Shown one piece after another: positions 19,280 to 29,290 of a DNA stretch of 64,000 bases. The position numbers were made by a program, and so were the translations under genes. This DNA comes from CAYWXV01 sp964462535. Lineage in GTDB: Bacteria > Bacteroidota > Ignavibacteria > OLB7. The stretch is taken from NCBI GenBank assembly GCA_964462535.1, contig CAYWXV010000015.1, forward strand, positions 1-64,000, read 5' to 3'. Each line of letters starts with the position of its first letter. The first letter of the stretch is position 1. A model generated the notes under the pieces. The model ran no database searches, had not been told where the DNA came from, and worked only from the letters and a program-made list of their open reading frames with translations.

Positions 19280-22200
19280 ATGCGAAGGGTTCTACTGCTA
19301 CTCTGCGCGCTCGCCTTTGTACTGCCGACGGCCCAGATTCTGGCCGGTGGCGGTGAAGAAGGAGAGAGTGACGGCAGTGAAGTGCTCCGTCGCAGTGTTG
19401 ATGCTCTTGGCTCCTACCCTGGAGGGCCTGTAGCCAAAGCACCTCTGTCGACCGGGTACTATGTGACGGACAATGACGCTCCGTCGATTGGACCACCCTG
19501 GAATCCGACCTACCAGTTTATCGACACCACGGGAACGGAAGCCCGTTCGTGGCGTCGTGTCTTGTCGGGTCCGAACCAGCGTGCGGCCAGCTACTGGGAT
19601 CTGCCTGGAACCCAGGGTCTGGAGTATTTCCGCAACCCAAATCAGATAGCTGACTCGACGAACAACGCGATCGCCGGTCCTATTTCGATTGGCTTTCCGT
19701 TTTTCTATTACGGTCGGAAGTATGACAGTTTCTACGTCTCGACCAACGGCCTCATTGCGTTGACCAATCGTCGGTATCAGTATGACGAAACGGGCAATCG
19801 CGTTGACTATGAGCCGGTGTTCGATGGCGAGCCGACCCTCCCTCGCACGGCGAATCCACTGACGGATCCGACGACGGACGACTACGGTTTTGAGTATGTC
19901 GTCATGGGCAAGGGGAGTAACTGGTACACGAAGAACGACGCCGGTCTGCTCAACGGTAACAACAACAAGTTCCCCACGCCAGCCCGTGCGACGGCCTATT
20001 CGGCTACAGCGACTGCACCGCAGCTCTCCGTGATCGCACCGTTGTGGGACGACTGCGAACTCTCGCAGTACGATCCGGCCCGCGGGCTTCCGGATGATTT
20101 CGGCCGCGTCTACTGGCGTAGAGATCAGACGGGCAACAAGCTTATCATCTACTACTGCGACATGTCGATGAGGGGTACGAAGTTCGTGCCGATCATCAAC
20201 CAGAATCGCACCGTCAACAACCGTGAGATCCGTGCAAACTTCCAGGTCGTGCTGGACCGTACCGACAGTTCGGTGCAGTTCAATTACAACCTGTTCCGTG
20301 GTGTGTATCAGGATCCGACGGTTCGCGTGATCAGCATCCCGTCGAACATCATGTTCCGCTCGAACGCCACAATCGGCATTCAGAGCCACGATCAGGAGTT
20401 CACGAACTACTTGTCGAATGCGGACAACGGTGGTGCCGTGTACGTCAATGGTGCTGGAGCCAGCACGCCGCACAATTCGCTTGCGATCAAGTTCAAGCAG
20501 TGGAAGAACGTCGTCCGCGTGTTGAGCGTGACGTTCCAGGTCCCGAGCCGCTTCGTCGCCGGGCAGTATATCGACCTGCCAGCAGGAACGCTCCCGAATA
20601 ACTTCGAGCTTCTGCTGGGTGATCAGCTTCTTGGCGTCGTTAAGCCGGTGGGTATTGTGGAGAACGTATCGAGCAACGTCGGCCCGGTCAACGTGACCCT
20701 GCAGCCGATCCGCTTCTTCGTTGTCTTCCGTATCCGTGATCTCGTCAACGTCAATAATCCGCCAGTGTATCAGCGGACTGCGACGACTCGTCCTCTGTAT
20801 CCGATCGAGGTCGCACCGGGAACGCTTAACACCAACCCGGCTCGCCCGAACATCGATACGATCAAGTTTGACCCGTACATCACCAACGCCGCCGTGCCGC
20901 GTCAGGCCGGTCGTTTCCGTGCCGAGGTTATCTCGCTGGACGGTGGACCAGGTGGCGTCTACTACGGTCAGCAGTGGCCGTTTGACGACACAACTGGTGT
21001 CACAATGTTCGGAATCAAGAAGCTGAACCTGCCGTTTATCAACACGTTCAGTGACTACGATATCTCGCCGGAAGACGGAATCATTCCGTCGGTCAATGCC
21101 TGGGTGTCAATCGGTGCACAGGTTGTTGATGGTGACGCCAACTGCTACAATCCTCCGCCACCGCGTGGTCCTGCTGGAACTGCCGGTCTTAATTCGCCGG
21201 TCTGCGTCCTGGATCGCCGTGGCGTTGACGGTGGATTCTACTGGAACAATCAGTACAACCGCCAGGGTGGTGACACACTCCTGTCGTTCCCGATCAATCT
21301 CTCGTCGGCGATTACTCGCCCGGTCATGATCCTGTCGTATCAGCGTTCGGGTCGCCAGCAGTCTGGCTATCCGCGCGGGTATGCGGACGCAACAATGGTT
21401 GGTCCTGAGCACTCGACCTACACGACCCAGAAGACCGCGTTCTACCAGATCCCGGACTTCATCATTGTCGAGTTTGCCGAGCCGAGCGCGAACGCGATTG
21501 ATCGCGTCGTGAACATTCAGAACCAATCGGACTGGCAGACGACCACGTTCGGTGACGCCACCGGCGCACCGCGCTGGCGAAGTGACGGAACGTCGCCGCG
21601 TTGGGGTGTCTTCGGCGGTGGCGGTGGATCGGGAACCGATACCACTGGCAAGATCGTCGTCGACGAGTTTGATGCTGGCAAGGACTTCGAGTTCTACCGT
21701 ACGTTCATTCCGATTCCTGCTCGTTGGTTCGCCGACGCGCAGGCAAGCAAGGTCTTCCGATTCCGCATCCGCGGTCTCATGAAGAACGACTCGCCGCTTC
21801 CGCCTCCGGCAGATGACGCCGATCTCTTCTTCATCGACAACGTGATGGTGGTAGAGCCGGACAAGCCGGAAGTTGAAGTGACCACCGTGAAGGTCGACTG
21901 GCCGTACACGGAAGCTCCGGCCTCGCAGGCCCGCGCGATCCCGTTGGCGGTAAAGCTTGGCAACAACGGATCAACGGCAGCGACCGCCTTTGGCTGCGCT
22001 GTCTACGTTGAGAACCAGACGACGCCTCCTCCTCCGGGCCTCTTCAGCTACTATCGCTACCAGTCGATCATCGCGCTTGCAGCGGGACGTGACCGTGAGG
22101 TTCCGTTCCCCAGCTGGAACGCGCAGGAGTGCGGCTCGGCAATTACGCCGACCTCGCCCCCGGTGAACACGACGGACTACCGGATCTTCGCTCGCATTCT

Positions 22201-23638
22201 TCCGCAGAATTACGATTCTTACGGCGCGAACGATGTGACGTACACCGACTTCCGTCTGACGCTGGGACCGACATTTGCGTATGACGATGGATCGAACGAC
22301 GTTCCTAACCAGAACTTCTCTGGTCAGACCGGTAAGGGCCTCAACCTGGTTCCGCCGGCACAGGATGGCGACGGCACGCAGCCGTTCGGTCCTGGTGGCG
22401 GATCCAACTCCGGTACATTCGCCATGCAGTTCCGCATCCTCGTCCGCGACACGATCACAGGGTACAAGGCGTATTACGCGGGTGCCAACCAGGCCCCGGA
22501 CTACGTTCTCTACTCGATCTACAAGCAGCCGGCCGGAACGAACCTGAACAGCCCGCCGCTGAACCTGCCGGTAGCCTCGACGCGCCTCTACAAGCTGCGT
22601 GGTCAGGGTGTCCCGGATCAGGATATGGGACGGCAGTTCAACTTCGATCAGTTCGTCACCGTTCAGCTCGATACGCCGCTGGTGGTCGACCCAGGTATCT
22701 ACTTCACGACTGTTGCCCAGCTCGGCCAGACCGGTCTGGAGCTCGGTGGTGATGCAAGCCGCATGGGTCAGGTCACGACGATCCGTTCCGACGGACCGCC
22801 TCGTGGTGCCGGTAACTACAGTATCCCGATTCATCCAGAGTTCCGTCAGAACCGCTTCTGGTTCGAGAACACGACGGAGTCGGGTGGTTGGAATCCGATG
22901 ATCAACACGACGAACAACCCGGGCTTCCCGCACCTTAACTGGATCGGAACCCTGGGCGCCGTTACGACCTACACACGTGGGTCGTGGATCCCAATGATCC
23001 GTCCGTACTTCGGACCGAAGCTGGCCTCGGCCTGCCTTGTCGAGCCGGTCGAACTTGCGTCGTTCGAGCTTACGGAGCTTCCGAGCGCAATTCGTCTCGA
23101 CTGGACAACTGCGACCGAGCAGAACAACCATGGCTTCAATGTCGAGCGACGGCTCAAGGGTGCCGAGGACTGGAACACGATCGGCTTCCGTCAGGGCGCC
23201 GGTAATAGCAACCAGCCACGCTCGTACAACCTTGTAGATGCTGACGTTGTTCCGAATACCGTCTACCAGTATCGTCTCCGTCAGGAGGATCGCGACGGAT
23301 CGGTCAACTACAGCGGTGTCCGTGAGGGACGCATCAAGGGTGCCGAGGCTGGAAGCACGGCAAATACGCTCTCGCAGAACGTCCCGAATCCGGTTCAGGG
23401 CTCGACCCGCATCGAGTTCTCCGTAGCCGAAAGCGGACCAGTGCAGATCGTGATCAATGACGCTCTCGGTAATGTCGTCCGCTCGTTTGCGGTCGATGCG
23501 CGCGGCGGTGAGCTGAACGCTATCGACTGGAACGGTGATGATGCAACGGGTGCGCCGGTCCCGAATGGCGCGTATCTGTACAAGCTCGTGACGAACAACG
23601 GTTCGACCCTCGTCCGCAAGATGACGGTCGCTCGCTAA
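19280..23638 (+). CDS. Very large T9SS-secreted surface protein, probably highly expressed
   Basis: A 1452-aa exported protein. The ATG at 19280 has AGGAG 8 nt upstream and a signal peptide (VLLLLCALAFVLPTAQILA). The head contains SFYVSTNGLIALTN and SVIAPLWDD, as in the preceding gene. The long middle is beta-rich and not assigned. Near residues 1255-1350 is the fibronectin-like module common before T9SS tails (LDWTTATEQNNHGFNVERR, YQYRLRQEDRDGS). The end is a FlgD-like type A sorting domain (NGAYLYKLVTNN) closing with RKMTVAR. Codon choice is restricted (CCG, CGT/CGC, CTC/CTG dominate), unlike its neighbours, suggesting an abundant surface or S-layer-like protein. Function is inferred. Confidence 0.9.
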   Translation: MRRVLLLLCALAFVLPTAQILAGGGEEGESDGSEVLRRSVDALGSYPGGPVAKAPLSTGYYVTDNDAPSIGPPWNPTYQFIDTTGTEARSWRRVLSGPNQRAASYWDLPGTQGLEYFRNPNQIADSTNNAIAGPISIGFPFFYYGRKYDSFYVSTNGLIALTNRRYQYDETGNRVDYEPVFDGEPTLPRTANPLTDPTTDDYGFEYVVMGKGSNWYTKNDAGLLNGNNNKFPTPARATAYSATATAPQLSVIAPLWDDCELSQYDPARGLPDDFGRVYWRRDQTGNKLIIYYCDMSMRGTKFVPIINQNRTVNNREIRANFQVVLDRTDSSVQFNYNLFRGVYQDPTVRVISIPSNIMFRSNATIGIQSHDQEFTNYLSNADNGGAVYVNGAGASTPHNSLAIKFKQWKNVVRVLSVTFQVPSRFVAGQYIDLPAGTLPNNFELLLGDQLLGVVKPVGIVENVSSNVGPVNVTLQPIRFFVVFRIRDLVNVNNPPVYQRTATTRPLYPIEVAPGTLNTNPARPNIDTIKFDPYITNAAVPRQAGRFRAEVISLDGGPGGVYYGQQWPFDDTTGVTMFGIKKLNLPFINTFSDYDISPEDGIIPSVNAWVSIGAQVVDGDANCYNPPPPRGPAGTAGLNSPVCVLDRRGVDGGFYWNNQYNRQGGDTLLSFPINLSSAITRPVMILSYQRSGRQQSGYPRGYADATMVGPEHSTYTTQKTAFYQIPDFIIVEFAEPSANAIDRVVNIQNQSDWQTTTFGDATGAPRWRSDGTSPRWGVFGGGGGSGTDTTGKIVVDEFDAGKDFEFYRTFIPIPARWFADAQASKVFRFRIRGLMKNDSPLPPPADDADLFFIDNVMVVEPDKPEVEVTTVKVDWPYTEAPASQARAIPLAVKLGNNGSTAATAFGCAVYVENQTTPPPPGLFSYYRYQSIIALAAGRDREVPFPSWNAQECGSAITPTSPPVNTTDYRIFARILPQNYDSYGANDVTYTDFRLTLGPTFAYDDGSNDVPNQNFSGQTGKGLNLVPPAQDGDGTQPFGPGGGSNSGTFAMQFRILVRDTITGYKAYYAGANQAPDYVLYSIYKQPAGTNLNSPPLNLPVASTRLYKLRGQGVPDQDMGRQFNFDQFVTVQLDTPLVVDPGIYFTTVAQLGQTGLELGGDASRMGQVTTIRSDGPPRGAGNYSIPIHPEFRQNRFWFENTTESGGWNPMINTTNNPGFPHLNWIGTLGAVTTYTRGSWIPMIRPYFGPKLASACLVEPVELASFELTELPSAIRLDWTTATEQNNHGFNVERRLKGAEDWNTIGFRQGAGNSNQPRSYNLVDADVVPNTVYQYRLRQEDRDGSVNYSGVREGRIKGAEAGSTANTLSQNVPNPVQGSTRIEFSVAESGPVQIVINDALGNVVRSFAVDARGGELNAIDWNGDDATGAPVPNGAYLYKLVTNNGSTLVRKMTVAR

Positions 23639-23688
23639 GCGAGTCTTGATCGTGCGCGATTCCCGAATCGCGTTACGATGGATGTTCG

Positions 23689-23732
23689 AAGCCCCTCCGA
23701 ATCGACTAGGTTCGGAGGGGCTTTGTATTTTT
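23689..23732 (+). terminator. Rho-independent terminator after the second T9SS gene
   Basis: AAGCCCCTCCGAA (23689-23701) pairs with TTCGGAGGGGCTT (23711-23723) over a 9-nt loop and is followed by TGTATTTTT. It lies 51 nt after the stop and directly before purN, isolating the cargo gene from the purN-que operon. Confidence 0.9.
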
Positions 23733-23740
23733 CGCCCCCT

Positions 23741-24373
23741 ATGTCTCAGCCCATCCGTATTGCCGTATTCGCCTCTCACAAAGGCTCGAACTTTCAAGCG
23801 CTCCACAGAGCACTCTCACAGCTGGAGGATCCACCAGCACAGATATCGCTCTGCGTAAGCAACAACGCCCATCCGGGTGCATTCGACTACGCGAATGCGC
23901 ACGGTATTGAGACGCTTCGGCTGTCGCCGTCGAAGTATGAAGACGCCGCGCGATACGAGGCCGATCTCTTTCAGGCCCTCACGACCCACCACATCCACCT
24001 GATTGTCCTTGCCGGCTACATGCGGCAATTGCCGTCCCGGGTCGTGTCGCACTGGGCAGGACGAATAGTAAACGTCCATCCCGCACTCCTCCCGAAATAT
24101 GGTGGACAGGGGATGTACGGATTGAACGTGCATCGGGCTGTCCTGGATGCCGGAGATACCGAGACAGGCGTAACCGTTCACCTGGCAGACACTGAGTACG
24201 ACACGGGGCCGATTCTTGCGCAGGAACGTGTCCCCGTTCTCGATGGAGATACGCCCGAGTCTCTTGCTGATCGCGTCCTTCAGGTTGAGCATCGACTGTT
24301 TCCGAAGGTGGTTCTCGAAATGGCAGCAAAGCTGGTCGACGATATCGACGCAACCACCGAGAGTATTGGCTGA
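23741..24373 (+). CDS. purN: Phosphoribosylglycinamide formyltransferase
   Basis: A 210-aa enzyme that formylates glycinamide ribonucleotide using 10-formyl-tetrahydrofolate, step three of purine synthesis. Seen: IAVFASHKGSNFQAL (phosphate-binding start), VLAGYMRQLP, the catalytic HPALLPKYGGQGMYG block and TVHLADTEYDTGPIL with the active-site Asp. I chose the ATG at 23741, right after the terminator; the frame is open further upstream but crosses the terminator. It leads a tight operon with queF, queD and queC, both steps linked by purine/GTP-derived chemistry. Confidence 0.94.
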   Translation: MSQPIRIAVFASHKGSNFQALHRALSQLEDPPAQISLCVSNNAHPGAFDYANAHGIETLRLSPSKYEDAARYEADLFQALTTHHIHLIVLAGYMRQLPSRVVSHWAGRIVNVHPALLPKYGGQGMYGLNVHRAVLDAGDTETGVTVHLADTEYDTGPILAQERVPVLDGDTPESLADRVLQVEHRLFPKVVLEMAAKLVDDIDATTESIG

Positions 24374-24396
24374 AGCACCATAACAACGCGGCATTG

Positions 24397-24741
24397 ATGA
24401 CGCTCGAAACGTTTCCTAATCCGAATCCCGATCGTAATTACACGATCGTTCATACCAACCCGGAATTCACGTCGGTCTGTCCGATGACCGGACTTCCGGA
24501 CTTCGGGACGATCACCGTGGAGTACGTCCCCGACGCGTTGTGCGTGGAATTGAAGTCACTGAAGTACTATTTCCTTGATTACAGGAACCGGGGGATTTTC
24601 TACGAGGCAGCGACCAATCGGATATTGGATGACCTGGTTACGGCTCTCCATCCGCGATACATTAAGGTAACTGGGGCATTTACGACCAGAGGGGGACTAC
24701 ACTCCACGATTGTCGTGGAGCAGGGAGCTGATGGGCCATGA
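24397..24741 (+). CDS. queF: NADPH-dependent preQ0 (7-cyano-7-deazaguanine) reductase
   Basis: A 114-aa unimodular (YkvM-type) QueF, which reduces the nitrile of preQ0 to preQ1 for queuosine in tRNA. The catalytic Cys28 and Asp35 sit in TSVCPMTGLPDFG with the expected seven-residue spacing, and the family motif LKSLKYYFLDYRNRG follows. The start is ATG 24397; a TTG one codon upstream is also in frame. The gene lies 23 nt after purN and overlaps queD by 4 nt (ATGA). Confidence 0.95.
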   Translation: MTLETFPNPNPDRNYTIVHTNPEFTSVCPMTGLPDFGTITVEYVPDALCVELKSLKYYFLDYRNRGIFYEAATNRILDDLVTALHPRYIKVTGAFTTRGGLHSTIVVEQGADGP

Positions 24742-25160
24742 CCGACTCAGTACGCATCGCTAAGGAATTTCGATGGGAGATGGGGCATCGGCTCCCCTTT
24801 CACGAGGGAGGGTGCCGCAATCTTCACGGACATTCCTACAGACTTCACGTCGTCGTGGATGGCACGCTGAACGAACATGGAATGGTGATCGACTATTTCG
24901 ATCTGAAGTCAGTTGTTCAGCCGATTATCGACGAGCTCGATCATTCGTTCATTGTGGACGAGCATGATGCTCCAATTCTCGACTTCTTCACCACTAATCC
25001 CCTTAAACACGTAGTCGTCCCCTTTGCAACGACAGCCGAGAATCTGGCGAGATGGCTTCATGTCAGAATAGCGGCGTTGCTGAAAGGGAGCGTGGCCGGA
25101 TGTCGACTGACTATCCGCGTACAGGAAACCGAATCGACCTACGCCGAGGTAACGGAATGA
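24738..25160 (+). CDS. queD: 6-carboxy-5,6,7,8-tetrahydropterin synthase
   Basis: A 140-aa QueD that converts dihydroneopterin triphosphate to carboxytetrahydropterin, the first committed step to preQ0. The zinc ligands His17, His30 and His32 and the catalytic Cys26 are visible in MGHRLPFHEGGCRNLHGHSY. The C-terminal ETESTYAEV is the usual substrate-binding Glu region. The start overlaps the queF stop by 4 nt, and the stop overlaps the queC start by 4 nt, so translation is coupled along the operon. Confidence 0.95.
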   Translation: MTDSVRIAKEFRWEMGHRLPFHEGGCRNLHGHSYRLHVVVDGTLNEHGMVIDYFDLKSVVQPIIDELDHSFIVDEHDAPILDFFTTNPLKHVVVPFATTAENLARWLHVRIAALLKGSVAGCRLTIRVQETESTYAEVTE

Positions 25161-25831
25161 CGCCGAGTAATCGCGATCGCGCAGTTGTTCTGGTCAGTGG
25201 TGGAATGGATAGCTGCGTGGTAGCAGGGCTGATGGGCCGTGACGGGTTCGAATTGAATTTTCTGCACACCAACTATGGACAGCGGACCGAACAAAAAGAA
25301 CTGGAGTGCTTTCACGCGCTCGGAGATCATTATGGAGTGGAACGCAGGCTTGTTGTCGATATTCGCCACCTCGCCGTCATAGGCGGGTCCAGCCTGACAG
25401 ACGCGCACATTAACGTCTCCCCCGCCGATCTGAACTCCACCGACGTACCCACGAGCTACGTCCCATTTCGAAACGCAAACATTCTTGCCATAGCGACCAG
25501 CTGGGCGGAGGTGATTGGGGCCGGTGCAATCGCCATCGGGGCCGTGGAGGAAGACTCAAGTGGATATCCGGATTGTCGTGTTGTGTTTTACGATGCCTTT
25601 CAAAGGGTGGTCGATCTGGGGACCCATCCGGACACACGTATCACCATCATGACGCCTGTGATTGGAATGTCGAAAGAGGAGATTGTGCGCACGGGTGCCG
25701 GCCTCGGTGCGCCGTTTCATCTCACGTGGTCGTGTTACCAGAAGAGCGATCGTCCGTGTGGAGAATGCGATTCATGTGCCTTGCGGCAACGGGGTTTTGA
25801 TCGCGCGGGCCTTAGAGACCCCCTCGTCTAA
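25157..25831 (+). CDS. queC: 7-cyano-7-deazaguanine (preQ0) synthase
   Basis: A 224-aa QueC, an ATP-dependent enzyme that makes preQ0 from carboxydeazaguanine and ammonia. The PP-loop VLVSGGMDSCV is at about residues 11-21. YVPFRNANILAIATSWAE and AIGAVEEDSSGYPDCR are typical, and the C-terminal zinc site CYQKSDRPCGECDSC carries four Cys. The ATG at 25157 forms an ATGA overlap with queD. queE, needed between QueD and QueC, is not in this operon. The TAA stop overlaps the TAG stop of the convergent addB-like gene. Confidence 0.95.
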   Translation: MTPSNRDRAVVLVSGGMDSCVVAGLMGRDGFELNFLHTNYGQRTEQKELECFHALGDHYGVERRLVVDIRHLAVIGGSSLTDAHINVSPADLNSTDVPTSYVPFRNANILAIATSWAEVIGAGAIAIGAVEEDSSGYPDCRVVFYDAFQRVVDLGTHPDTRITIMTPVIGMSKEEIVRTGAGLGAPFHLTWSCYQKSDRPCGECDSCALRQRGFDRAGLRDPLV

Positions 25832-28800
25832 TCCTTACCTCGAATTCTGCATGCCGGTTCAAACTCGCATGAGCGGCACACCTTCCCTACCTCGCGCGAC
25901 GTCAATGGGAATTGCCCTCTGGCAATGCCTTCGACGTACTCCTCGGCCCGCGTCAGGACGGCATCAATTATGTCGAGCAGATCTTCGGGCGTTTCTGGAT
26001 CTGTTGCCATGCGGCTTGTTTGAACCAGCCCGTCAGGATTCTTCTTGTTTGATTTCAGTTCATTCGGAACAAAGACCGTTTTCATAGCCGTGGCTACTCG
26101 GCGGGCATCGAGTTCATAATAGAAACCACCTACTGGAAGCACATTCTCGAGTGGAATATCAAGGTTGTCGGCGAGGAGGCGGCGAATAACTTCGATGTAC
26201 AGCATGAGCTGCAGGCTGGTACCATCATTGACATCGCCTCGTGTTGGGGCTCGGCCTGTTTTGTAGTCGGCAACAGCGAAATAGACCTTGTCGTCACGAC
26301 GCGCAATTTCCACGCGATCCACCCGCCCCCGGAGGCTCAAGTGATGGACACGTACAGGCTCACCGGTCGATAGACGCCCGTCAATTTCCCTTCCACTTGC
26401 ATTCCGACCACCAAAATCAACTTCGAAGAATTCCGGAATCAGGCTCGTCTTGCCCTCCTCACTGCGTGCTACGTCGTCATCAATCCACCGCTTGAGGAGT
26501 CCCCCGAGCAATTCGCTTCCGAGCAGTCGTTCCTGATCGATCTGCCAATAAGGGTGCTCGAAGACGATTCCTTCGATTTCCCGCAAGGCCAGTTCTCGCG
26601 CCCGGGCCAATGCCCACGCCTTCCGTTGCTGAGTGAGTGGAAGCTCCTGCCGGTCACGGAGCTCGGTATATAGCTTGAATAGAACTGAGTGAAGAAGGAT
26701 TCCCCGCTCGAGGGGAGTGATAGTAACGTCATAGTCCGCCGCGGGAACGATATGGAGAATGCGCCGAGCGAAGTACTTGAAGGGACAGCGTGCGTACAGC
26801 TCAAGTTGTGACGGCGAATAATCCCGATGTCGCCTTCCCCGCAGAATCGCCTGCTCGTCGCCCGTCAGCGCACCCCCAATAATTCCCATAAACTCCCCGG
26901 CGAATCCCTTCTCGTTTCCGTGCCGTCCCATTTCAACGTGGACTGTATGCGCCAGATGTTGCGCCATCTCCTCGCGAAGCACGTCATCCATTCTGTGAAT
27001 GTCACCGCCGCTCCACAGTGTTGCCCCGATTTCCTCCGCGAGTGATTCATGCGTGACAATGTCCGCGAGCGGGTCAAGCAGGGCCGGGAGGGTACCCCCT
27101 CGTCGCGCCTCTTCTCGTATGACGCGCAATTCATCAACGTCAAATACACGTGCGGAGTCCTCCACTGTGGTGATCCGGAGGAGGGCATCAACAAAGGACG
27201 AACGGACCACTCGCGCCTCGGACTCGTATCTGTGATATGTCAGCAGGAGCCGTTCACGGAACGACGTGATCGCGCCGTAGAATTCCATCCGCTCGCGGCG
27301 GATCTGACGCTCAGCTGCGTGCTGGAGTGGTTTTCCGAGAAACGATTCAGGAACATAGATGCTGGGAAACTCACCGTCCACCAAACCACAGACAATGATG
27401 GCATCGAACTCGAGTCCCTGGATATCTCGCGTGGTTGTAACAAGGACACCCTGTCCGTGCCCTTCGCGCAGCTTCCACGGTGTTTGAAGAGCGGCGGTGC
27501 GGATCCAGTCGATGTAGAAATCGAGCGGATACCGTCCTTCGCCGTAGCGCCCAGGCTTTGAGGTGACGAGTTCTGACCGTGGGCCATATTCAACCTCGAA
27601 GAACTCCGTCATCTCGTCAACCATGTTCAGGCAGGCCGAAAGCGCGCGCGTGTCCCGTTCAAGCTCGTCGTGAATTCGGTTCCAATCGTGCTCAGCTCGT
27701 CCCTGGGGTACGAATTCGGCACGGACGGAGAGTATTCGATCTGCCACGCGGAGCCGACCGATCAGATGCCTAAACGCGATTCGGAACTCTGCCGGCGTCA
27801 TGCGACGCGAGAATGGGTCGAGGGCCTCAGCAAGAAGGGCTATGCTCGTGGCCGCCCGGTCGAGCGTATCCAACTCGGATTGGATAGCCTGCTGTTCATC
27901 AGGATCGTCCATGCTCGTCATCCGAGCTCGAAGGAATGAGATGCGCTGGTCAATCCTACGCCCCCAGGCCATCCGCCCCCTCCGTATTCGAAGCCGCCCG
28001 GATGCCTCGACGAGCGCCGCGGCGTCAATCTCAGACCCGAAGTCGAGATATGGTGAAGTCACCGCCCGGACGACATCATGGCGCTCGTAGCTCCCCGCCG
28101 GAACCGCGAGCGCGGCCAGGACGGCGGCCAGTAATCCGCTTCTATCCAGCATCGAAGATGCCGCGGTTATCGATGGAATGCCGTGTGATGCCAGATGCTC
28201 GGCAAACAGCCTGCTGTAGGGCTCCAAGTCGTACGTCGCAACGCAGATGCGCTCCGGCGGGATGCCGTCAGCCAGGATCATGCGTTTCAGGAGAGCACAG
28301 ATTCCCTGCACCTCCTCTTCCCTGTTATGAAACCCGTAGACGGACAACAGGTTGTCGAACGACGAGTTCTCAATTCTTTCGTCGGTCCGGAAGAGATTCT
28401 TGCGCATGTGATGGCTGAATGGGCGGCGCTCTTCCTCCGAAATGCGCTCGTCCAACGCATCGAGACGTTGTGCTCTATACCCAGATTTCCGTAGCCGGTG
28501 CACTACTTCGTCGAAGTTGCCGTACAGCGGACCGTTCGACTCCTCGTAGTCCAGGTAGATAAGGACCTGCAGGTCGGAAACGTTTGCGACGAGTCGTAGA
28601 ATGTCTGTCTCCGGGAGTGTGAACTCACGGAATCCATGTACGACGATGGATGTCACGTCTGGGTAAGCGCTGCGGAATGTTGCGTTATCGTCGCGCGTCA
28701 GTCGCGTCGCCAGTTCGGCAATCCTCCCGGGGTGATCGTCCCACGACCGACCGAGCAGGCGCAGGTACTCGGAGTAGATCTCGTACATGTCGCTCAGCTT

Positions 28801-29283
28801 TTCCCTGCTGTAGCGCGGTCCTCCTTCGTTGTTCTCCAGCCACTCAAGGTCATCACGAAAGTCGCTCGGCATGATGCCGTCTGCGCGGACACCGGCGATC
28901 ACTCGAGCGATTCGTTCGGCTACGGAAGGGGAGGGATCACGGTCGGGCGTTCCGAAAAACGAGAGGTCGACCTTCTGCATCGCACGGTAGATCAACGCGA
29001 GCTGAATGCCTGGAGTGAGCTCTCGCTTCGCGCGTGCTATCCGGGAATGGAATTCGCGGACGAAAAGACCGAATGTGGTAATCGGCATTCTCTCAATGGG
29101 ACGCCCCATTGTGCGAACGTGTTCTGCAACGATCTCCCGTTCAACCTCCTGGGCGCGTCGACGCGTGGGGACAACGAACAGGTGCCGATGAAGATCGCCA
29201 GCGTGCGCAGAGGCCAGGACTACCTGTCGGAAATCAAGTGCGTCCAGGGCTGGTCGCGTGCCATTATGGAGAAGGAGTGGCAA
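25828..29283 (-). CDS. AddB-like PD-(D/E)XK nuclease/helicase-fold protein
   Basis: An 1151-aa protein, the size of AddB, part of the AddAB double-strand break resection machine. The N-terminal two thirds follow the inactive helicase fold (FVVPTRRRAQEVERE, later GLEFDAIIVCGLVDGEFPS). No Walker A GxGKT is visible, as in many AddB relatives. The C-terminal nuclease has DYKTG with D1006 and K1008. The predicted iron-sulphur ligands are Cys833 (ARCPFKYFA) and Cys1136, Cys1139 and Cys1145 (CRSCEFEPAC). No addA is next to it. It is the last gene of a minus-strand run and overlaps the queC stop by 4 nt. Confidence 0.88.
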   Translation of the reverse strand: MPLLLHNGTRPALDALDFRQVVLASAHAGDLHRHLFVVPTRRRAQEVEREIVAEHVRTMGRPIERMPITTFGLFVREFHSRIARAKRELTPGIQLALIYRAMQKVDLSFFGTPDRDPSPSVAERIARVIAGVRADGIMPSDFRDDLEWLENNEGGPRYSREKLSDMYEIYSEYLRLLGRSWDDHPGRIAELATRLTRDDNATFRSAYPDVTSIVVHGFREFTLPETDILRLVANVSDLQVLIYLDYEESNGPLYGNFDEVVHRLRKSGYRAQRLDALDERISEEERRPFSHHMRKNLFRTDERIENSSFDNLLSVYGFHNREEEVQGICALLKRMILADGIPPERICVATYDLEPYSRLFAEHLASHGIPSITAASSMLDRSGLLAAVLAALAVPAGSYERHDVVRAVTSPYLDFGSEIDAAALVEASGRLRIRRGRMAWGRRIDQRISFLRARMTSMDDPDEQQAIQSELDTLDRAATSIALLAEALDPFSRRMTPAEFRIAFRHLIGRLRVADRILSVRAEFVPQGRAEHDWNRIHDELERDTRALSACLNMVDEMTEFFEVEYGPRSELVTSKPGRYGEGRYPLDFYIDWIRTAALQTPWKLREGHGQGVLVTTTRDIQGLEFDAIIVCGLVDGEFPSIYVPESFLGKPLQHAAERQIRRERMEFYGAITSFRERLLLTYHRYESEARVVRSSFVDALLRITTVEDSARVFDVDELRVIREEARRGGTLPALLDPLADIVTHESLAEEIGATLWSGGDIHRMDDVLREEMAQHLAHTVHVEMGRHGNEKGFAGEFMGIIGGALTGDEQAILRGRRHRDYSPSQLELYARCPFKYFARRILHIVPAADYDVTITPLERGILLHSVLFKLYTELRDRQELPLTQQRKAWALARARELALREIEGIVFEHPYWQIDQERLLGSELLGGLLKRWIDDDVARSEEGKTSLIPEFFEVDFGGRNASGREIDGRLSTGEPVRVHHLSLRGRVDRVEIARRDDKVYFAVADYKTGRAPTRGDVNDGTSLQLMLYIEVIRRLLADNLDIPLENVLPVGGFYYELDARRVATAMKTVFVPNELKSNKKNPDGLVQTSRMATDPETPEDLLDIIDAVLTRAEEYVEGIARGQFPLTSREVGKVCRSCEFEPACRIRGKD

Positions 29284-29290
29284 GAGTTAC

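Noticed and set aside
21971..23806. A 611-codon minus-strand frame antisense to the second T9SS gene, and a similar 391-codon frame at 19298-20473
   Set aside because: They are rich in Arg, Val and Thr with no family features, and arise from the strong codon bias of the sense gene.
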